64,000 bases of DNA from Pseudonocardia sp. ICBG1293 (GTDB taxonomy: Bacteria > Actinomycetota > Actinomycetes > Mycobacteriales > Pseudonocardiaceae), in NCBI RefSeq assembly GCF_020131355.1, contig NZ_JAHLEL010000038.1, positions 558,001-622,000 of the forward strand, written 5' to 3'. The translations under genes and the position numbers were made by a program. This document shows, piece by piece, positions 18,756-27,520 of this stretch. Each line of letters starts with the position of its first letter. The stretch's first letter is position 1. A model generated the notes under the pieces. It had not been told where the DNA came from. It ran no database searches and was given only the letters and a program-made list of their open reading frames with translations.

Positions 18756-19396
18756 CGTTCCTTGCGGACACACCACGTGGAGGTCTGAGCGTGGCAGTTC
18801 GGGCACAGGATACGGAGGTTCTCCAGCCGGTTGTCGGTGTGGTCACCGTTGACGTGGTCCAGATGCAACGGCAGCGGCTGCGCCCGCCAGTCGTGGATGC
18901 CGCAGATCTCGCACCGGGCCTGCTTCAGCCCGGCGGCGATCAGGCGCTTGCGCAGGTGGCCCGTACTGCGCATCGGTGAGTCGCGGACCAGTACCTCGGC
19001 CAGCGGCCGCGGCGACCGGGTCGCCTCCGCCCGCCCGCGGGACCACCCCTGCCCGCGGAAATGACCGGTGTCCAGACCCAGACGCCGGATGTGGCCGTTC
19101 ACCAGCCGGTGCATGCCACCGCTCGGCGCGTAGCCCAGCCGCCGCAGCACGGCCGCGACCGACTCCGACGTGCGTACCGCCGCGGCCAGCTCGTCGTCGG
19201 TCCAGTGCCGGCGCCGCCGCGAGGCGTCCGGGCCGGGCAGGTGAGCGCCGTGCGCCCCGACCCGCGCGATGTGCGCGCGCAACCAGTCGTAGCGTCCGGG
19301 ACGCAGGCCGAGCGCCCGGCACACCTCGGCCAGGGTGCGCGCCGCCGCCACCGCCTCGACCAGCTGCTCGTCGGTCCACCGGCGGGCGCGGGGCAC
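18746..19396 (-). CDS. HNH endonuclease with two N-terminal helix-turn-helix repeats
   Basis: 216 residues. Two related N-terminal segments (RWTDEQLVEAVAAARTLAEV and HWTDDELAAAVRTSESVAAV) look like DNA-binding helical repeats. The C-terminus is an HNH nuclease: CEICGIHDW, LHLDHVNGDHTDNRLENL and CPNCHAQT, with two Cys-x-x-Cys zinc ligands. Genes of this kind are common in phages and as free-standing homing-like endonucleases. The stop codon TAG is formed by bases 8-10 of the tRNA downstream. GTG start. Confidence 0.85.
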   Translation of the reverse strand: MPRARRWTDEQLVEAVAAARTLAEVCRALGLRPGRYDWLRAHIARVGAHGAHLPGPDASRRRRHWTDDELAAAVRTSESVAAVLRRLGYAPSGGMHRLVNGHIRRLGLDTGHFRGQGWSRGRAEATRSPRPLAEVLVRDSPMRSTGHLRKRLIAAGLKQARCEICGIHDWRAQPLPLHLDHVNGDHTDNRLENLRILCPNCHAQTSTWCVRKERPA

Positions 19397-19431
19397 GGCC
19401 GCTCACCCCGCGCCCACCGGCCGGAGTCGCA

Positions 19432-19899
19432 TCAGACCTTCCAGTCCTTGCGCAGCTTCGCCACGTGCCCGGTCGCCCGCACGTTGTACTGCGCGTCCAG
19501 GATCGTGCCGTCCTCGCCGACCAGGAACGTCGAACGGATCACCCCGGTGACGGTCTTGCCGTACATCTTCTTCTCCCCGAACGCGCCCCACGCGGTCAGC
19601 ACCTCGCGGTCCGGGTCGGACAGCAGCGGGAAGGTGAGGCCCTCCGCGTCGCGGAACGTCGCGAGCTTCGCGGGCTTGTCCGGGGAGATGCCGAGCACGT
19701 CGATGCCCTGGCCGTTCAGCTCGGCCAGGTTGTCGCGGAAGTCGCAGGCCTCCTTCGTGCAGCCCGGGGTGCTCGCGGCCGGGTAGAAGTAGACGACGAC
19801 CTTGCGGCCGCGGTGGTCGGCCAGCGAGACCGGGTTGCCGTCGGCGTCGTCGAGGGTGAAGTCCGGGGCGGGGTCGCCCGCCTGCAGTCGGGTGCTCAT
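19432..19899 (-). CDS. bcp: Thioredoxin-dependent peroxiredoxin (Bcp/PrxQ)
   Basis: 155 residues. The peroxidatic Cys lies in YPAASTPGCTKEACDF, with a resolving Cys five residues later as in PrxQ/Bcp enzymes. It reduces hydroperoxides with electrons from thioredoxin. Bcp proteins in some selenium-using bacteria carry Sec at the first position; here the codon is Cys (TGC), so this is not a selenoprotein despite the sel genes in the window. Confidence 0.93.
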   Translation of the reverse strand: MSTRLQAGDPAPDFTLDDADGNPVSLADHRGRKVVVYFYPAASTPGCTKEACDFRDNLAELNGQGIDVLGISPDKPAKLATFRDAEGLTFPLLSDPDREVLTAWGAFGEKKMYGKTVTGVIRSTFLVGEDGTILDAQYNVRATGHVAKLRKDWKV

Positions 19900-19986
19900 G
19901 ACGATGAGCGTGCCACCCGCCGGCCCGCCGCCGACGCCGAGTCCGCGGCCTGTGGACGGACGACCCGGTCGTGGACGGATCCCGGG

Positions 19987-20379
19987 TCAGGGCTCGCGGG
20001 CGAGACGCTCCAGCCGGCGCAGCTGCCCGTCGAGGTAGGGCCGGGCGCGCCGCCGTCCGCCGCGCTCGGCGATCGTCGCGGCCAGCGAGCGCAGGGTGCC
20101 CAGCACCGCGGGCAGGTCGGGGTCCCAGCCTCGCCTGCGGCACTCGGCGAGCCAGTCGGCGGGGCTCGCGTGCCCGCGGGCGCGGTTGCAGCGCCCGCAG
20201 GCGACGACCTCGTTCTCCAGCCACGACGGCCCGCCCTTCACCTTCGGGACGAGGTGGTCGGTGGTGGCGCGGACCGGCCCGGTGCAGTCGCGCCGGCACC
20301 ACACGCAGTGCCCGCCGTCGCGGAGCGCGGCCTGCTCCAGGCGTCGGGCACGCCCGGGCTGGGCGGGGGAGGGGGCCAC
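19987..20379 (-). CDS. HNH endonuclease domain protein
   Basis: 130 residues. A compact HNH fold: CVWCRRDC, TDHLVPKVKGGPSWLENEVVACGRCNRARG, with the DH catalytic pair, the central Asn and two Cys-x-x-Cys zinc ligands. A basic C-terminal tail follows. It ends the operon begun by the SPL-like gene, 7 bp after its stop. These small HNH proteins are widespread in actinobacterial chromosomes; no substrate is evident. Confidence 0.85.
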   Translation of the reverse strand: MAPSPAQPGRARRLEQAALRDGGHCVWCRRDCTGPVRATTDHLVPKVKGGPSWLENEVVACGRCNRARGHASPADWLAECRRRGWDPDLPAVLGTLRSLAATIAERGGRRRARPYLDGQLRRLERLAREP

Positions 20380-20386
20380 GACGCGC

Positions 20387-21451
20387 TCAGAACGCGTAGC
20401 GGATGCGCAGCCAGGGCGCGTGCCGCTCGACGAGCCCGCGCAGCTCCCGCACCCCGCGGGCCTTGACCGCGTCGCGGTACCGGACGTTCCACATGCCGTT
20501 GCCGCTGCGCTTGCCCTGCTGCAGCGCGGGCCGCCACAGCACCTCCTCGGCGCGCGGGTGCCAGCCGAGGTTCACCTCGTGCAGCCCCTCGTTGTGGGTC
20601 AGCAGGATCACCTCGGCCGCGGCCTGCGCACGGAACGCGGGGCCGGTGACGTCGCCGATCCGGGTCAGGAGCTCGGCCCAGTCGGCCTGCCAGCCCTCGC
20701 GCAGCACCACCGGGGACAGGTTGAGGTGCACCTCGTAGCCGGCGGCCACGAAGTCGTCGATCGCGGCGATCCGCCGGGCGACGGGTGTCGTGCGCACGTC
20801 GAGCAGCCTGCTGTCGCGTTCGGGCATCAGGGAGAACCGGATGCGGGTGCCGCCGCGCGGGTCGAGACCGAGCAGGTCCCGGTTGACGTACTTCGTCGCG
20901 AAGCTGGCCCGCGCGCCGGGCAGGTCCCGGAAGCAGCCGACCAGGTCGGCGACGTTGTCCGAGAGCAGCGCGTCGACCGCGACGTCGGAGTTCTCCCCGA
21001 TGTCGTAGACCCAGTCGGTCGGGTGCACCTGGTTCGGCTCGGGCTTGGGTCCCTGGCGCCGTACGTGCCCGCGCAGGTAGCGGACGATCCGGTCGATGTT
21101 GGTGAACACGGTGACCGGGTTCGCGTAGCCCTTCTGCCGGGGCACGTAGCAGTAGGCGCAGGCCAGTGCGCATCCGTTCGCCGTGGAGGGCGCGATGAAG
21201 TCCGCGGAGCGGCCGTTCGGGCGGGCCGAGAGCGACTTCTTCTCGCCGAGCACGAGGTTCTCGGTCTTCACCCGGACCCAGCGGTCGACGTTGCCCGCGT
21301 TGCCGTGCAGCGCCTCGATGTTCCAGTGCGAGGCGACCTCGACGATCTCGGCGTCGGGGAAGGACAGTGCCACCTGCTGTCCGCGTGGCGAGGCCAGCGC
21401 GTCCGGTTCGGCCCAGATCCGGCGGATGTCGAACAACCGTTCCGCACTCAC
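20387..21451 (-). CDS. Spore-photoproduct-lyase-family radical SAM protein
   Basis: 354 residues. The radical SAM cluster motif Cys-x3-Cys-x2-Cys is in ANGCALACAYCYVPRQKG. The family is Rv2578c/SPL-like, common in actinobacteria. True SPL repairs the thymine spore photoproduct; whether this branch does is not established. KTENLVLGEKKSL and THNEGLHEVNLGWHPRAEEVL are conserved blocks. Start ATG at 21451. It is followed closely by the HNH gene, a pairing that suggests a nucleic-acid repair role. Confidence 0.82.
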   Translation of the reverse strand: MSAERLFDIRRIWAEPDALASPRGQQVALSFPDAEIVEVASHWNIEALHGNAGNVDRWVRVKTENLVLGEKKSLSARPNGRSADFIAPSTANGCALACAYCYVPRQKGYANPVTVFTNIDRIVRYLRGHVRRQGPKPEPNQVHPTDWVYDIGENSDVAVDALLSDNVADLVGCFRDLPGARASFATKYVNRDLLGLDPRGGTRIRFSLMPERDSRLLDVRTTPVARRIAAIDDFVAAGYEVHLNLSPVVLREGWQADWAELLTRIGDVTGPAFRAQAAAEVILLTHNEGLHEVNLGWHPRAEEVLWRPALQQGKRSGNGMWNVRYRDAVKARGVRELRGLVERHAPWLRIRYAF

Positions 21452-21672
21452 CGGCCCAGCCTCGCAGGATCGCGGGGGTAGCGCCCGTCGACCACTCGCC
21501 GCACCCCGATCCGGCGGCGCGCCGTGGGCGGGCGCGCGGAGCGGGCCGTCCGGTGGCTACGGTGTGTGCCACGTCGTTCGCGGTACCCGGACATCGGCGT
21601 CCGGGCCCCTCGGGCGCGAGCAACAGGAGTCCCGGGCGCGTGCGCGTACCGGCCGAGTCGGAGGTGGACGTG

Positions 21673-21894
21673 GTGGCCCGCGACCCCGAGAACATCCAGC
21701 GTGAGATCGAGAAGACCCGGGACGCGCTGGCCGAGAGTCTGGACGCCCTGGCGGACCGGGCGAACCCGAAGAACCTGATCGAGGGAGGCAAGGAGCAGCT
21801 CGCGGAGCGGCTCGCCGACCCCAAGATCAAGTACTCGCTGATCGCGGTGGGCGCGCTTGTCGGGCTGGTCCTGGTCCGCTCGATCTTCCGCTAG
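21673..21894 (+). CDS. DUF3618 small membrane-anchored protein
   Basis: 73 residues. The N-terminal DUF3618 helix (ENIQREIEKTRDALAESLDALADR) is followed by a charged linker and one C-terminal membrane segment (YSLIAVGALVGLVLVRSIF). GTG at 21673 is chosen because GGAGG lies 8 bases upstream and the protein then begins MARDPENIQ, as typical; GTG 21640 is a longer alternative. Function unknown; homologues are often near envelope-stress genes. Confidence 0.85.
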   Translation: MARDPENIQREIEKTRDALAESLDALADRANPKNLIEGGKEQLAERLADPKIKYSLIAVGALVGLVLVRSIFR

Positions 21895-21958
21895 GTCCGT
21901 ACCCGTCGGGCCCGGCCGGTGTCGCCACCGTCCGGGCCCGACGTCGGTCCGGGGCCGT

Positions 21959-23179
21959 TCAGGCCAGCTCGTCGCGCAGCGCCAGCGCCGCCGCGCGGTC
22001 GGCGCCCTCGGCCAGCGGGCGGCGGTAGCGGGCGACGAGCCGGGCGGCACCGAACCCGGCGACGGCGACGAGCTCGTCGCCGCGCAGGTACCCGAGCACC
22101 GTGCCCTTCACCGGGCCGCCGTCGAGACCCGCGCCGTGCAGCGGCAACAGCGCGTCCGCGCGGTCCGGCCGTCCGACGAGCTGGATCTTCATCCCGAACT
22201 GGTCGGACCAGAAGAACGGCACGGCGGCCGGGGGCGGCTCGGTGCCGGTGATGTCCGCGGCGACCACGGCGGCCTGGTCGCTCGCCGAGGTCCAGTGCTC
22301 CAGCCGGGTGCGTCCGCCGGTGCCGGGGTCGGTCCAGGCGGCGGCGTCACCGGCCGCCCACACCCCGGGCAGCCCGTCGACCCGGCCGCGGTGGTCGCAG
22401 GGGATGCCGTCGGAGACGTCGACGCCGGTGGCCTCCAGCCAGCCCAGGTCCAGCATCCCGCCGACGCCGACGACGATCTCGTCGGCGGTCACCGTCGACC
22501 CGTCGGAGAGGGTGGCGCCCGCGTCGGTCAGCTCCGACACCGAGACCCCGGTGCGCAGGTCCACTCCGGCCCCGGTCATCAGGGTGGCCACCACCGCGCC
22601 GGCCCGCTCGCCGAGCAGCCGGGCCATCGGCACGGAGCCGGTCTCGACCACGGTCACCGCGAGGCCCCGCTCGCGGGCGGTGCTCGCGACCTCGGCCCCG
22701 ATGAACCCGGCACCCACCACGAGCAGCGACGACGCCGACGCGAGCGCGTCGCGCAGCTGCTCGGACTCGTCGACGGCGCGGAGCAGGTGGGCGGACCCGG
22801 GCTGGTCGTCGAGCATCCGGGAGGTGACCCCCACGGCGAGGACGACGGCGTCGGCGTGCAGCACGGTGCCGTCGTCGAGCTCGACCTCGGAGCCGTCGGC
22901 CGGGTCGTCGCCGCCGCGCCGCAGGGCGACCGCGGAGCGCCCGAGATGGGTCCGCACGCCCAGCTCGTCGAGGTCCTCGGCGGTACAGAGATCCACCTTC
23001 GTGCGCTCCCACTGCCCGGCCAGGAACTGCTTGGACAGCGGCGGACGGTCGTAGGGGAGGTGCTCCTCGGCCCCCACCAGGCTGATCCGGCCCTCGTAAC
23101 CGTCCCGGCGCAGGTTCTCCACCGTGCGCAGCCCGGCCAGTCCGGCGCCGACCACCAGCACGTGTTCCGGCACGCTCAT
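21959..23179 (-). CDS. Ferredoxin-reductase-like FAD/NAD(P) oxidoreductase
   Basis: 406 residues. Two Rossmann folds (VVGAGLAGLRTVENL for FAD, VVGAGFIGAEVASTA for NAD(P)H) and the FAD motif GVWAAGDAAAW, with a C-terminal reductase domain. This is the family of ferredoxin reductases that feed P450s and Rieske oxygenases (BphA4/FdR type). It could serve as electron donor to the Rieske enzyme at 4.4-5.6 kb or to a P450 elsewhere; no ferredoxin gene is adjacent. Confidence 0.88.
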   Translation of the reverse strand: MSVPEHVLVVGAGLAGLRTVENLRRDGYEGRISLVGAEEHLPYDRPPLSKQFLAGQWERTKVDLCTAEDLDELGVRTHLGRSAVALRRGGDDPADGSEVELDDGTVLHADAVVLAVGVTSRMLDDQPGSAHLLRAVDESEQLRDALASASSLLVVGAGFIGAEVASTARERGLAVTVVETGSVPMARLLGERAGAVVATLMTGAGVDLRTGVSVSELTDAGATLSDGSTVTADEIVVGVGGMLDLGWLEATGVDVSDGIPCDHRGRVDGLPGVWAAGDAAAWTDPGTGGRTRLEHWTSASDQAAVVAADITGTEPPPAAVPFFWSDQFGMKIQLVGRPDRADALLPLHGAGLDGGPVKGTVLGYLRGDELVAVAGFGAARLVARYRRPLAEGADRAAALALRDELA

Positions 23180-23267
23180 CTCCTACCTCCCCGCTCCGGG
23201 CCCGGGCGGTGCGCCGGTCCCGGCCCCGATCTTCGCGGACGGGCGACGACGCCGCGCGGCCCGGGCG

Positions 23268-24044
23268 TCAGAAGGTGCGGTCCTCCGGGTCGAGCCGGTT
23301 GCGCAGCCGCGACAGCGTCTGGGCGAGCAGCCGGGAGACGTGCATCTGGGAGATGCCGACCTCCTGGGCGATCTGGGTCTGGGTGCGGTTGCCGAAGAAC
23401 CGCAGCATGACGATCGTCCGCTCGCGGGGCGCGAGCTCGGCGAGCAGCGGACGCAGCGACTCGCGGTAGTCGACGCGGTCGAGCTCGGCGTCGGCGTCGC
23501 CGACCAGCTCGCCCACGGTGGCGCTGCCGTCCTCCGAGGACAGCATCTCGTCGAGCGAGGAGCTGCGGTAGGCCTCGGCGGCCTCCAGCCCCTCCAGGAC
23601 CTCGCCGACGGGCAGGTCGAGGTGCTCGGCGAGCTCGGACGGACGGGGCGCGCGGCCCAGGGTCTGGGACAGCTCGGACACCGCGCCGTTGATCGACACG
23701 TGCATGTCCTTGAGCCGCCGCGGCACCCGCATCGACCAGCTCTGGTCCCGGAAGTGCCGGCGCACCTCACCGGAGATGGTGGGCACCGCGAAGGAGAAGA
23801 ACTCGCCGCCCTTCTCCGGGTCGAACCGGTCGATGGCGTTGATCAGGCCGACCGTCGCGACCTGGACCAGGTCGTCGAGCGGCTCGCCGCGGTGGTTGAA
23901 CCGGCGGGCGATGTGCTGGGCGACGGGCAGGTAGCCGGTGACCAGCTGCTCGCGCAGCCGCTCGCGTCGGGGGTCGCCGTCGCCGAGGGCTGCGTACTGC
24001 TCGAGCAGCGGGGTGAGGTGGGCGTACTGGGGGTCCACCGTCAC
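23268..24044 (-). CDS. sigF: SigB/SigF-type alternative sigma factor
   Basis: 258 residues with regions 2, 3 and 4: LDDLVQVATVGLINAIDRFDPEKG (region 2.2-2.3), FAVPTISGEVRRHFRDQSW, and a helix-turn-helix IAQEVGISQMHVSRLLAQTL. It matches SigF of mycobacteria and the B/F/G group. GTG at 24044 begins one base after the rsbW stop, the usual coupled arrangement. Regulation is by partner switching: RsbW binds it, and a dephosphorylated STAS antagonist frees it. Confidence 0.93.
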   Translation of the reverse strand: MTVDPQYAHLTPLLEQYAALGDGDPRRERLREQLVTGYLPVAQHIARRFNHRGEPLDDLVQVATVGLINAIDRFDPEKGGEFFSFAVPTISGEVRRHFRDQSWSMRVPRRLKDMHVSINGAVSELSQTLGRAPRPSELAEHLDLPVGEVLEGLEAAEAYRSSSLDEMLSSEDGSATVGELVGDADAELDRVDYRESLRPLLAELAPRERTIVMLRFFGNRTQTQIAQEVGISQMHVSRLLAQTLSRLRNRLDPEDRTF

Positions 24045-24045
24045 G

Positions 24046-24477
24046 TCACAGTCCGTGACCTGCGCGCTTGTGCAGCCGGATGGTGAGGGCCGGGCGGCCG
24101 CCGTCCTCCTCACCGGTCTCGACGGCGACGTGGTCGGCCAGCGTCTGCAGGACGCGCCAGCCGAAGCTGTCGGTGGGCAGCTGGGTACCCGCGGCGGTCT
24201 CGACCAGGGCGGCGACCTCGATCCGCTCGTCGGAGACGGCGAAGGTGCACCGCAGCGGCGACCCGGGGGCGGCCACCGCGACCAGGGTCGCGCACGCCTC
24301 GTCGACGGCCATCCGCAGGTCGGAGACCGCGTCCAGGTCGAAGTCCGCGCGTGCGGCGAGGTCGGAGGCCACCGCACGGACCGTGGGGATCAGTGCGGGG
24401 CGCGCCGCGACCCTGATCTCGACGGTGTTGTCGGTGCCGGCGTCCTGCGCCGTGCCTGCCACGTCCTCCTGGGCCAC
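24046..24477 (-). CDS. rsbW: Anti-sigma factor, RsbW/UsfX-type serine kinase
   Basis: 143 residues of the HATPase_c fold. The N box LRMAVDEACATLV and the later G-box region (DSFGWRVLQTLADHV) are visible. It should bind SigF and phosphorylate the STAS antagonist encoded upstream. GTG start; tightly followed by sigF. Confidence 0.92.
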   Translation of the reverse strand: MAQEDVAGTAQDAGTDNTVEIRVAARPALIPTVRAVASDLAARADFDLDAVSDLRMAVDEACATLVAVAAPGSPLRCTFAVSDERIEVAALVETAAGTQLPTDSFGWRVLQTLADHVAVETGEEDGGRPALTIRLHKRAGHGL

Positions 24478-24558
24478 GCTGACGAGTCCTTTCGTGCGAC
24501 GGGGTGTCGGGCCGGATCATGTCGCCTCCGGCCGGGGTGTGCAGGACCGGGTGCCCGC

Positions 24559-25071
24559 TCAGGCGCCGGGAATGCCGTCCTGGTCGGGGAGGACGGTGAA
24601 CAGCTGGGCAGAGCCGGTGACCTCGAGCGGCCGGAGCACGGCCCGGTTGGTGGCGACGACGAACAGCCGCCGTCCGTCCCGGGCCGCCCGCCGGGCGGTG
24701 TGGATGAGGACGCCGAGCCCGCTGGAGGCGAGGAACGACACCCCCTCCAGGTCGACGGCGAGGTCACGACCGTCACCGTCGGCGTCGAGACCCAGCAGCT
24801 CGTCGAGGGCCGTCTCGAGGCGCGGTGCGGTCAGGGTGTCGACCTCGCCGCGCACGGTGAGCACGGTGAGGCCGGTGCGGGGTGAGGAGAAGCCGACGCC
24901 GAGGTGGGCGGAGTCGGTGCCGTCCAGCTCGGCGTCCCCGTCCCCCCGGGACGGTTGTGCCGGCGCGGATCCGGGCAGGGTGATCACCTCCGTGTCGGGC
25001 GCCGGGCGGCGCGGAAGCGGTGTGGAGCACCGCCGGGCTCTCGACGGGGCAGGTGCCTTCTCACGCCGCAC
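24559..25071 (-). CDS. STAS-domain anti-sigma factor antagonist (RsbV-like)
   Basis: Up to 170 residues. The STAS fold starts near residue 65 (LTVLTVRGEVDTLTAP) and has the phosphorylatable serine region in VSFLASSGLGVLIHTA. It lies 81 bp upstream of rsbW on the same strand. The N-terminal 60 residues are Pro/Arg/Asp-rich and may not all be translated; GTG near 24987 is an alternative start. The region upstream is interrupted at 25189 by the insertion-sequence nest, which may separate the operon from its original promoter. Confidence 0.85.
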   Translation of the reverse strand: MRREKAPAPSRARRCSTPLPRRPAPDTEVITLPGSAPAQPSRGDGDAELDGTDSAHLGVGFSSPRTGLTVLTVRGEVDTLTAPRLETALDELLGLDADGDGRDLAVDLEGVSFLASSGLGVLIHTARRAARDGRRLFVVATNRAVLRPLEVTGSAQLFTVLPDQDGIPGA

Positions 25072-25215
25072 GACGCACCGGTGTCGCGGCGGGGCCGTCC
25101 TGGCCCGCGCCGGTCCGGTCCACCTACGACAGGAGACCGGGCCCGACGATACCGGCCGGGCTCGGCGGGCCGGGCACGGCGCCTGCCCTTAGAGGTCGCG
25201 CGGATTGGTTGGTGA

Positions 25216-25708
25216 TCATGGACGTCGTGCAGGTCGGGCGTTCCAGCGGTGTGTGGTCCAGGCCTGCCGAATCAAGCTACGGAGTGTGACGATCGTGTCG
25301 GCGAGGTCGAAGAACGCGTCGACGACGATTTCTCGTCGTTCGTAGCAGCGCTGCAGCCGGTTGAAGCTGTTGTGCCAAGCGTTGGTCCGCTCGACGTGCC
25401 AGCGGCGGGTGGCCTGGATCGGCGCTTTCTCACCCTTGTGCGCGATCTCGCCGTGCAGGCCTCGTTCGGCCAGCGTGTCGCGGGTCTTGCCGGAGTCATA
25501 GCCGGCGTCGAGGTGCACGGTGATGTCGTCGGGCAGCGGGCCGAGAGCATCGAGGCGGTCGAGGGTGGGGCCCAGTAGCGGGGAGTCGTGCCGGTTGGCT
25601 CCGGCCAGGACTCGGCCCAGCGGGATGCCGTATCCCTCGACGAGCACCGAACGTTTCATACCCTGTTTGCGCCGGTCCACCGGCGACGGACCGGCGACCT
25701 CGCCGCCG
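25216..25708 (-). pseudogene. 5'-truncated IS5-family transposase (IS-A remnant)
   Basis: The region 25192-25712 is identical, as far as I can read, to the left half of the complete IS-A copy at 53987-54507, beginning with the same terminal repeat GAGGTCGCGCGGATTGGT. Only the C-terminal half of the transposase remains (DAGYDSGKTRDTLAERG, then HVERTNAWHNSFNRLQR with the catalytic Glu). Homology stops at a 7-base sequence shared with the inverted IS-B end. The protein cannot be functional. Confidence 0.88.
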
Positions 25709-25845
25709 CCGGCACCACCTCGGTCAGGACGATCTCCAACTCGAAAATCTTCGTCTTCTCAGACACACGAGGCGCGACCATCAGCCGATGCTGCCAGCCC
25801 CGCCGTCACCGGCAGAACCGGGCCCACCACTTCTGAAACGACGTC
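25706..25845 (-). repeat. Inverted terminal fragment of IS-B
   Basis: This 140-bp segment is the reverse complement of the left end of IS-B (27457-27596), including its terminal repeat and the first codons of the PRiA4b-type gene. It is a solo end left after deletion of the rest. The two facing IS-B ends flank IS-C, forming a long inverted repeat around it. Confidence 0.85.
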
Positions 25846-25848
25846 TTA

Positions 25849-27453
25849 GCTTGATCTTTAACCTTCCGGAGCTGCTGCTGGGAGGTTGATGTAGTTCGGG
25901 CGGCGTGTCGGCGGGACATGGGTACGGCCACCGCTTGATCATCTTCGGGTTCCTTCCACAGAACATCGAAGACGAAAGCGGTGGCCGTGGTGGTCAGTGT
26001 GGCTTCTGCCGGGCCAGTGGTGCTCGGTGACACTCCGGTCGGGCGGGGTGATCTTGCCGGGTTTCGGCAGGAGTTCTACGCGTCGTTGACTGCGCGAGCG
26101 GATGCGCTGTTCGAGCTCACCGACGCCGTGTTGTGCGCGGACGGCCCGGTTCGCTCGCTACCGGAGCTGACCTTGGTGGCTGAGCACCGTCGCGGGCACG
26201 GCGCGATGTACGACGCGTTGGCCTGTGGCAGGATCTCCGCCCGGAGGCTGCGCCGGGTGCTGGCCGGTCTCCCGTTGCCCCGTGCCGTCGACGGTCGGAT
26301 CGTGCTCGCCGTGGATGTCAGCCCGTGGCTGCGCCCGGACGCTACGACCAGCGATCAGCGGCTGTTCTGCCATGTCTACGGACGCGGAAAGGGCAACGCG
26401 CAGCTGATCCCGGGCTGGCCATACTCGTTCGTCGCCGCCCTGGAGACGGGCCGGACGTCGTGGACGGCGGTCCTGGACGCGGTTCGACTCGGCCCGGCCG
26501 ACGACGCCACCGCGGTGACCGCCACCCAGCTACGCGCGGTCATCGAGCGACTGACCAGCGCCGGGCACTGGCGCCCCGGGGACCCGGACATCGTGATCGT
26601 CACCGACACCGGATACGACATCACCCGCCTCGCCTACGTACTGGCCGATCTGCCCGTCGAGCTGGTCGGACGACTGCGCTCGGACCGGGTCCTGCGCCTG
26701 CCCAAGCCGCCACGGCTGCCCGGCACGACCGGGCGCCCACCCAAGCACGGCCCGGAGATCGCCTTGAACCGGCCCGCCACCTGGATCGAACCGGTGCACA
26801 CCACGACGACCAAGACCACCCGCTACGGCACTGCCGTCGCGACCAGCTGGGACCGGGTCCACCCCCGGCTGACCCGGCGCACGTGCTGGATCGACCACGC
26901 CGGCGAACTGCCGATCATCGAGGGCACCCTGCTCCGGCTGCAGGTCGACCACCTACCCGGCGACCGCGACCCGAAGCCCGTGTGGCTATGGAGCTCCGCC
27001 ACCGACGCGAGCGCCGCCGACGTGGACCGCTGGTGGCAGGCGTTCCTCCGCAGATTCGATCTCGAGCACACATTCCGCCTGCTCAAGCAGACCCTCGGCT
27101 GGACAACCCCGAAGCTGCGCACCCCCGAAGCCGCCGACCGCTGGACCTGGCTGATCATCGCCTCCCACACCCAACTCCGCCTGGCCCGACCACTGGCCGC
27201 CGACCTACGCCGCCCCTGGGAACGACCCGCCGCCCCCACCCGGCTCACCCCGGCCCGGGTTCGCCGCGCCTTTCGGAACATCCGCGCGCGGACCGTCCTC
27301 CCGGCCAGTGCACCGAAACCCAGCCGACCCGGTCCCGGCCGCCCACCCGGCTCCCGCAACCGGCACACCCCGACCAGCCACGACGTCGGGAAAACGGTCA
27401 AACGCGACCGCACCATCACCGCGCGACGACAACACACAGGTTAAAAACCAAGC
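25849..27453 (+). mobile_element. IS-C, insertion sequence with NF041680-type transposase
   Basis: 1,605 bp with imperfect 16-bp ends (GCTTGATCTTTAACCT at the left, GCTTGGTTTTTAACCT as the complement of the right; 14 of 16 match). TTA flanks both sides (25846-25848 and 27454-27456). It carries one transposase gene filling most of its length and was inserted at the junction of two inverted IS-B ends. Confidence 0.8.
25981..27444 (+). CDS. Transposase of IS-C (DDE family)
   Basis: 487 residues. A likely DDE triad is visible: Asp in VLAVDVSPWLRPD, Asp in VIVTDTGYDI and Glu in DLEHTFRLLKQTLGW. The C-terminal tail is basic and Pro-rich (RPGPGRPPGSRNRH). The family corresponds to the putative transposases found in many actinobacteria and related to IS4/IS701 groups. 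It appears intact. Confidence 0.85.
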   Translation: MAVVVSVASAGPVVLGDTPVGRGDLAGFRQEFYASLTARADALFELTDAVLCADGPVRSLPELTLVAEHRRGHGAMYDALACGRISARRLRRVLAGLPLPRAVDGRIVLAVDVSPWLRPDATTSDQRLFCHVYGRGKGNAQLIPGWPYSFVAALETGRTSWTAVLDAVRLGPADDATAVTATQLRAVIERLTSAGHWRPGDPDIVIVTDTGYDITRLAYVLADLPVELVGRLRSDRVLRLPKPPRLPGTTGRPPKHGPEIALNRPATWIEPVHTTTTKTTRYGTAVATSWDRVHPRLTRRTCWIDHAGELPIIEGTLLRLQVDHLPGDRDPKPVWLWSSATDASAADVDRWWQAFLRRFDLEHTFRLLKQTLGWTTPKLRTPEAADRWTWLIIASHTQLRLARPLAADLRRPWERPAAPTRLTPARVRRAFRNIRARTVLPASAPKPSRPGPGRPPGSRNRHTPTSHDVGKTVKRDRTITARRQHTG

Positions 27454-27520
27454 TTAGACGTCGTTTCAGAAGTGGTGGGCCCGGTTCTGCCGGTGACGGC
27501 GGGGCTGGCAGCATCGGCTG

